A DNA stretch of 64,000 bases from Tenacibaculum sp. SG-28. Its GTDB lineage: Bacteria > Bacteroidota > Bacteroidia > Flavobacteriales > Flavobacteriaceae. The position numbers and the translations under genes were made by a program. A model generated the notes under the pieces. That model made no database searches. It worked only from the letters and a program-made list of their open reading frames with translations, and was not told the DNA's origin. The DNA lies in NCBI RefSeq assembly GCF_002954385.1, contig NZ_MQVY01000001.1, forward strand, positions 534,892 through 598,891. Reading direction: 5' to 3'. This document shows, one piece after another, positions 63,690-64,000 of the stretch (position 1 is its first letter; each line of letters opens with the position of its first letter).

Positions 63690-64000
63690 TTATTCTTCTT
63701 CTTCTGCTACCGCTTCTGATTTGTTTAATGTACTAAAATCAAAATTAGCTTTAACCATGTAATTATACCATTGGATAACTTTTTTTATGTTAGATGGGTA
63801 TACTCTGTCTGCATCAAAATTTGGCAACACTTCGCTGAAATATGCAAGTAATTTATTCGCACTTTCTTTATGCGATATGGCTTCTTTTCCATCTTCCTTC
63901 TCCGCTATATTTTTCATTACCTGTGCTAATGGAATTTCTTCTTCGTAAGTGTAAATAGCAATATTCTCTAACAAGCTTACATTATGCGTGGCCGTAATAG
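63690..64000 (-). CDS. DUF5606 family protein (5' partial)
   Basis: The frame is open to the window edge, so the N-terminus is missing; about 102 residues are visible. It starts in-window at ITATHNVSLLENIAIYTYEEEIPL, then SANKLLAYFSEVLPNFDADRVYPSNIKKVIQWYNYM, which matches the C-terminal half of the Bacteroidota DUF5606 family. It ends in a short acidic tail (EAVAEEEE). Function is unknown. It is closely linked to mazG, as is common in Flavobacteriaceae. Confidence 0.82.
   Translation of the reverse strand, partial: ITATHNVSLLENIAIYTYEEEIPLAQVMKNIAEKEDGKEAISHKESANKLLAYFSEVLPNFDADRVYPSNIKKVIQWYNYMVKANFDFSTLNKSEAVAEEEE

Overview
The window is a 64 kb stretch of an AT-rich bacterial chromosome. 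Gene content points to a (probably marine) member of the Flavobacteriaceae, Bacteroidota. The evidence is a SprB-like adhesin with a type IX secretion (T9SS) C-terminal domain next to a PorP/SprF protein, an endonuclease I with a T9SS sorting tail, TonB-dependent receptors with an ECF sigma/FecR pair, a YtxJ bacillithiol-system protein, small Bacteroidota-only families (DUF6452, DUF6048, DUF5606, CCC-motif) and many TAnnTTTG promoter boxes. I see no prophage, insertion sequence, CRISPR array, rRNA or tRNA.

Layout. 1-5080: end of a giant SprB-like adhesin plus its SprF-like partner. 5154-10234: rluF-type pseudouridine synthase, tgt, an LptF/G permease, a DMT exporter and accA. 10332-18162: a lipoprotein metallo-hydrolase, an acyltransferase, rmuC, glyA, fumarylacetoacetase, an SF2 helicase and ytxJ. 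18475-25370: clpB, a cysteine synthase/CBS enzyme, a prolyl oligopeptidase lipoprotein, ybaB, DUF2752 and CCC-motif genes. 25701-31211: ornithine aminotransferase, rlmD, DUF6452/DUF6048, an isopenicillin-N-synthase-like oxygenase and a SUI1 factor. 31347-34198: a tight DUF1835 / nucleoside phosphorylase / cytosolic binding-protein operon and a tiny lipoprotein. 34373-41823: ECF sigma, FecR and two paralogous TonB receptors. 41990-52308: ychF, DUF2461, MATE, thioesterase, DEAD helicase, a TRIC-like channel, endonuclease I, rsmB and recG. 52309-53328: about 1 kb of non-coding DNA with several hairpins. 53329-57069: an orphan gene, a truncated glycosyltransferase, and an H-NOX / histidine kinase / response regulator operon. 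57365-64000: an acetyl-CoA hydrolase family gene, purA, fur, relA/spoT, mazG and the end of a DUF5606 gene.

Sequence quality matters here. Twelve genes, several of them normally essential or highly conserved, are interrupted by 14 short shifts. Thirteen are repaired by one base and one (47240) by one or two bases, mostly in short homopolymers. The repaired lengths are what the families should have. This looks like residual indel error in the assembly rather than mass gene decay, so these genes are described as if functional but marked as broken in this sequence.

The most interesting parts are the H-NOX two-component operon, with a pair of 21-bp-spaced direct repeats in its divergent promoter region; the DUF1835/phosphorylase/binding-protein operon of unknown pathway; the ECF-FecR-double TonB receptor locus; and the structured 1 kb non-coding gap after recG.
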